Source: Methanolinea mesophila (GTDB taxonomy: Archaea; Halobacteriota; Methanomicrobia; Methanomicrobiales; Methanospirillaceae). From it: a stretch of DNA of 64,000 nt. The stretch is from the NCBI RefSeq assembly GCF_017873855.1, contig NZ_JAGGKR010000001.1, forward strand, positions 1,617,529-1,681,528, read 5' to 3'. The notes beneath the pieces are model-generated. The model saw nothing but the letters and a program-made list of their open reading frames with translations, was not told the DNA's origin and made no database searches. The stretch's first letter is position 1. Every line of letters starts with the position of its first letter. Made by a program: the position numbers and the translations under genes. Shown one piece after another: positions 61,248 through 64,000 of this stretch.

Positions 61248-61763
61248 CTAAAGATACTGCAGTATCACCCGCCACTCCGCAATCTTTTCTGCAAGTGAAT
61301 GCCTCGCATTTGCCGGGCTGGTAGAGGGGAGACGGTAGAGCGGGATCCTGCCAGGTATGGTCCCGCGGGGAAAAAGTGTCCATGCTTTCCCCCCGTTCAG
61401 GGCGATGCAGGCTATTGTAGGGTGATCCCTGAGGACGCCGGCGATGTCGTTGACCCGGATCTCCCGAAGGTCCCGGTCCATGCTTCCCGGCTGAAACCGG
61501 CGGGACGCAGCCACATCCCAGAGTGAAATGTGGTTCCGGACAAGGAATGCGGGGTAGTCCCGGGCCGGAACGCCCTCCTGGTCCAGGACAGGGAGATCGA
61601 GCAGGTTCCTCATCACCTCCCAGAACTGGTTCCGGGGATTTGCATAATACCACCCTTTCTCAAGGGAGGTCCTGCTCGGGAAACTGCCAAGTACAAGGAC
61701 CCTCGGGGCGTTCCCCACAAGCGGCATAAGTCCCGTTTCGCGTGGTTGTTCCATGATATGCAT
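61248..61763 (-). CDS. DNA-deoxyinosine/uracil glycosylase (UDG superfamily family 6-like)
   Basis: 171 residues. P-R-V-L-V-L-G-S-F-P-S-R-T-S-L then Y-Y-A-N-P-R-N-Q-F-W is the first active-site motif of the Mug/HDG branch (COG3663), with the Asn in N-P-R-N-Q-F-W thought to be catalytic, and A-L-N-G-G-K-A is the second motif. The branch removes hypoxanthine, and in some members uracil, from DNA, countering deamination. ATG 61763 and ATG 61754 are both possible. It is convergent with the serpin gene, with 58 bases and a T run between them. Confidence 0.87.
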   Translation of the reverse strand: MHIMEQPRETGLMPLVGNAPRVLVLGSFPSRTSLEKGWYYANPRNQFWEVMRNLLDLPVLDQEGVPARDYPAFLVRNHISLWDVAASRRFQPGSMDRDLREIRVNDIAGVLRDHPTIACIALNGGKAWTLFPRGTIPGRIPLYRLPSTSPANARHSLAEKIAEWRVILQYL

Positions 61764-62253
61764 GACCAGGCAGCGTTATCCGGTCGACAGCAATCCCTAT
61801 CAAGCTCCCGGTCGGGGTCCTTTCATAGAAGGACGGGATCGAGGGCAGTCTGTATCGAATACCACAGATATTGCCGGAAAATCTGTCCTTGTTGATATTC
61901 TCGCTTTGTGATATTCCAGGGGCTGCCTCTGGAGTGTCTTACAAAACACACCTGACTTCCTCGAGTATCCTGTCAGGTATTCGTCAAAAATGTATATCGT
62001 CAGTCCTTCTTGAATGATAGCGCAGGAAAAATTCAACAAGCCGGATAGTCCGAAAATACCTCCGTATCTATCCCTGGAATTCTCACGGTGGAAAAGCCAG
62101 GGATGAGGGGATAAAAGCCTTAATTCGTATAATCATATACGGAAATTGGTGATGTATAACTTTTAAATATAATAATTGGAGATACCATAGGAAGAGCGCG
62201 AAAAAAAACCGGCCCCCCCCGGGTAAAAGCTCTTTTTTTTTGTATAATTACGG

Positions 62254-62266
62254 GTAGGTATCCTAC
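62254..62266. promoter_or_regulatory. Inverted repeat in the fdhA upstream region
   Basis: GTAGG-TAT-CCTAC, perfect, followed at once by the palindrome TACGTA. It lies just after a GTATAATTA box and may be an operator or an early transcript hairpin. Confidence 0.45.
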
Positions 62267-62376
62267 GTAGTTAAATAAAAATCATTATTTCACTACATAC
62301 ATTAATAATATTTAATTTATATTTTTCAAAAAATCAAATAAATACAATTAATTAAGCTTTCATAAAATGGCTCACT

Positions 62377-62391
62377 GACGAATGATTCGTC
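62377..62391. promoter_or_regulatory. Inverted repeat at probable transcript start of fdhA
   Basis: GACGAAT (62377-62383), G, ATTCGTC (62385-62391), perfect. An AT box centred near 62351 lies 26 bases before it, and GAGGT (62392-62396) with ATG 62405 follows, so the fdhA transcript may begin with this hairpin. Confidence 0.55.
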
Positions 62392-62404
62392 GAGGTATCG
62401 AGTT

Positions 62405-64000
62405 ATGCAAATGAAATACGTTACTACTACATGCCCATATTGCGGAACGGGCTGTAGTTTCAATCTTGTGGTGTCCGACAACAAGGTGGCGGGGGTCGCA
62501 CCTTACCAGCGGTCGCCCGTCAATGAAGGCAAAGTCTGCCCCAAGGGGACCTACGCTCACGAGTTCGTCAATCACCCCGACCGTCTTACCACTCCGCTGA
62601 TCAAGAAGGACGGCAAGTTTGTCGAGGCGAGCTGGGACGAGGCCTACGACCTGATCGCCAAGAAGTTCAAGCAGTACAAGCCCGACGAGTGTGCCTGCCT
62701 CTCCTCCGCCCGCGTCTCTAACGAGGAGAACTACGCGATGATGAAGTTCGCCCGTGGCGTGATGAAGACCCGGCACATCGACCACTGCGCCAGGCTCTGC
62801 CATGCATCGACCGTGGCCGGGCTCGCGGCGACCTTCGGCTCCGGCGCGATGACCAACTCCATCCTGGACATCGCCGATTCGAAGTGCATGTTCATCATCG
62901 GCAGCAACACCTTCGAGCAGCACCCGCTGATCGGGCGGAAGGTCATGCAGGCCAAGATGAAGGGTGCGAAACTGATCTACGCGGACCCAAGGTTCACGCC
63001 CACCGGCAAGCAGGCCGACCTTTACATGCAGTTCCGCTCCGGTTCCGACGTGGCCATCTTCAACGGCCTGATGCAGGAGATCTTAAAGAACGGCTGGGAG
63101 GACAAGGAATTTGTCAAGAACCGGACCAAGGACTTCGACAAACTGAAGGAAGAGGTCATGAAGCCGATGTACTCCCTGGAGAACGTCTCCAAGATCTCCG
63201 GGATCCCGGTCGAACAGCTCAAGACCTGTGCGGAATGGTTTGCAAAGGCAGAGTCTGCATGCATCCTCTACTCCATGGGTATCACCCAGCACACGGTCGG
63301 CGTGGACAACGTCAAGTCCGTGGCCAACATCCAGATGCTGACCGGCAATCTGGGCAGGCCCGGCACCGGCGTGAACGCACTCCGTGGCCAGAACAACGTG
63401 CAGGGCGCCTGCGACATGGGAGCGCTCCCCGTAGTGTTCACCGGGTACCAGAAGGTCATCGACGAGGCCGCCCACAAGAAGTTCGCCGACGCGTGGGGAT
63501 TCCCCGACGGCATCTGCGAGCCCAAGAACGGGTACGAAGTCACCACCATGATGGATGTCCTCGCCGACAAGCCCGGCGAGCTGAAGTGCATGTACATCAT
63601 GGGCGAGAACCCCATGATCTCCGACCCCGACCTCCACCACGTGGAGAAGGCGATCAAGAACCTCGAGTTCCTGGTGGTACAGGACATCTTCATGACCGAG
63701 ACCGCCGAGCTTGCCGACGTGGTCCTCCCCGCCTCCTGTTACGCGGAGAAGGACGGGACACAGACTTCCACCGAGCGCCGCGTGCAGATGTGGAGAACCG
63801 CACAGGCTCCCCCCGGCAAGGCGAAGCTCGACTGGCAGATCATCGCCGAGATCGCCGCAAAGATGGGATACGGGAAGCAGTTCGCATGGAAGAGCGCCGA
63901 AGACATCTTTACCGAGATCTCCAAGGTCACTCCCTCCTACGGTGGAATGAACTATAAGCGGCTCAGCAGACCCGAAGCGCTCCACTGGCCGTGCCCCGCT
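62405..64000 (+). CDS. fdhA: Formate dehydrogenase, alpha (molybdopterin) subunit, 3' cut by window end
   Basis: The frame is open from ATG 62405 to the last base, 532 codons. ATG 62411 is an alternative but GAGGT is eight bases before 62405. Cys 10, 13, 17 and 45 (C-P-Y-C-G-T-G-C and V-C-P-K-G) bind a [4Fe-4S] cluster. H-C-A-R-L-C-H-A puts the metal ligand at Cys 132, where E. coli FdhF has selenocysteine; the codon is TGC, so this is the Cys form. Further matches: G-V-N-A-L-R-G-Q-N-N-V-Q-G-A-C-D-M-G-A-L-P, M-G-E-N-P and V-V-Q-D-I-F-M-T. The enzyme oxidises formate in the cytoplasm and passes electrons to F420 or to heterodisulfide reductase through the beta subunit, usually the next gene. 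About three quarters of the usual 680-690 residues are visible. Confidence 0.97.
   Translation, partial: MQMKYVTTTCPYCGTGCSFNLVVSDNKVAGVAPYQRSPVNEGKVCPKGTYAHEFVNHPDRLTTPLIKKDGKFVEASWDEAYDLIAKKFKQYKPDECACLSSARVSNEENYAMMKFARGVMKTRHIDHCARLCHASTVAGLAATFGSGAMTNSILDIADSKCMFIIGSNTFEQHPLIGRKVMQAKMKGAKLIYADPRFTPTGKQADLYMQFRSGSDVAIFNGLMQEILKNGWEDKEFVKNRTKDFDKLKEEVMKPMYSLENVSKISGIPVEQLKTCAEWFAKAESACILYSMGITQHTVGVDNVKSVANIQMLTGNLGRPGTGVNALRGQNNVQGACDMGALPVVFTGYQKVIDEAAHKKFADAWGFPDGICEPKNGYEVTTMMDVLADKPGELKCMYIMGENPMISDPDLHHVEKAIKNLEFLVVQDIFMTETAELADVVLPASCYAEKDGTQTSTERRVQMWRTAQAPPGKAKLDWQIIAEIAAKMGYGKQFAWKSAEDIFTEISKVTPSYGGMNYKRLSRPEALHWPCPA

Larger units (their letters stand above)
61764..62404. other. 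Long AT-rich leader/promoter region of fdhA
   Basis: About 640 bases. From 62100 to 62370 the DNA is strongly AT-rich with several TATA-like boxes (GTATAATTAC near 62242, CAATTAATTAAG near 62346). An inverted repeat ACCTGAC/GTCAGGT lies at 61950-61978, a C/G run with T run at 62209-62241 looks like a terminator, and two further inverted repeats are listed separately. A 79-codon TTG frame at 61800-62039 (minus) is not convincing. Confidence 0.5.

Noticed and set aside
61800-62039. 79-codon minus-strand frame before fdhA
   Set aside because: TTG start without ribosome site, Cys and Arg scattered, AT-rich surroundings; more likely control DNA.
62405-64000. Selenocysteine form of formate dehydrogenase
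   Set aside because: The metal-ligand codon at residue 132 is TGC (Cys), and no in-frame TGA is present.

Overview
The window reads as a stretch of chromosome from a hydrogenotrophic, formate-using methanogenic archaeon, most likely a member of the Methanomicrobiales. The grounds are a methanogen-type formate dehydrogenase alpha subunit at the right edge, many PAS/GAF sensors of the type abundant in that order, PEGA and PKD surface proteins with Thr/Pro linkers, V4R and DUF-type membrane proteins, archaeal TATA boxes about 25 bases before probable transcript starts, and high GC coding DNA with AT-rich promoters. The placement is inference; I saw no rRNA or tRNA gene.

Left part (1-7.6 kb): the end of a Gly/Pro-rich protein, a V4R sensor, a lipoprotein, a small membrane protein, a TPR protein, a long gene-poor stretch with dispersed repeats, and a PQQ-type beta-propeller lipoprotein. 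At 7.6-15.8 kb and again at 43.4-45.6 kb are translationally coupled pairs of secreted proteins (here called family A, with a PETQGF motif, and family B, with an Ala/Gly/Ser-rich beta pattern). Single family A genes form a tandem cluster at 28.2-34.1 kb, with two decayed copies between them, and another lies at 56.9-57.8 kb. In all there are eight clear A genes, one divergent relative, three B genes and two A relics. I regard this as the most likely undescribed system in the window. It has its own promoter signature: a short perfect inverted repeat placed where the transcript should begin, about 23-33 bases after the TATA box.

Middle part (16-28 kb): membrane proteins, a cupredoxin lipoprotein paired with a cytochrome b561-like membrane protein, a flavodoxin, a PEGA protein, a methyltransferase, a large sensor, a metallo-beta-lactamase-fold hydrolase and a ferredoxin. 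35-43 kb holds a HhH-GPD DNA glycosylase, a 1758-residue PAS/GAF sensor with no ATPase domain, and a PKD surface protein. 46-54 kb holds a ClC-type channel, HdeD-like and FUSC-like membrane proteins, a true histidine kinase whose only sensible start is AUU, a zinc-ribbon protein, a secreted propeller and an orphan MazF-like toxin. 54-64 kb holds a PEGA array cut by an amber stop, an A gene, a His-rich small protein, a HIT relic, a TMEM175-like channel, a secreted serpin, a UDG-superfamily glycosylase and the start of fdhA behind an AT-rich leader.

Taken together, the window is dominated by cell-surface and secreted proteins, environmental sensing and redox proteins rather than central metabolism. 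Function assignments rest on motif recognition by eye; no database search or structure prediction was run.
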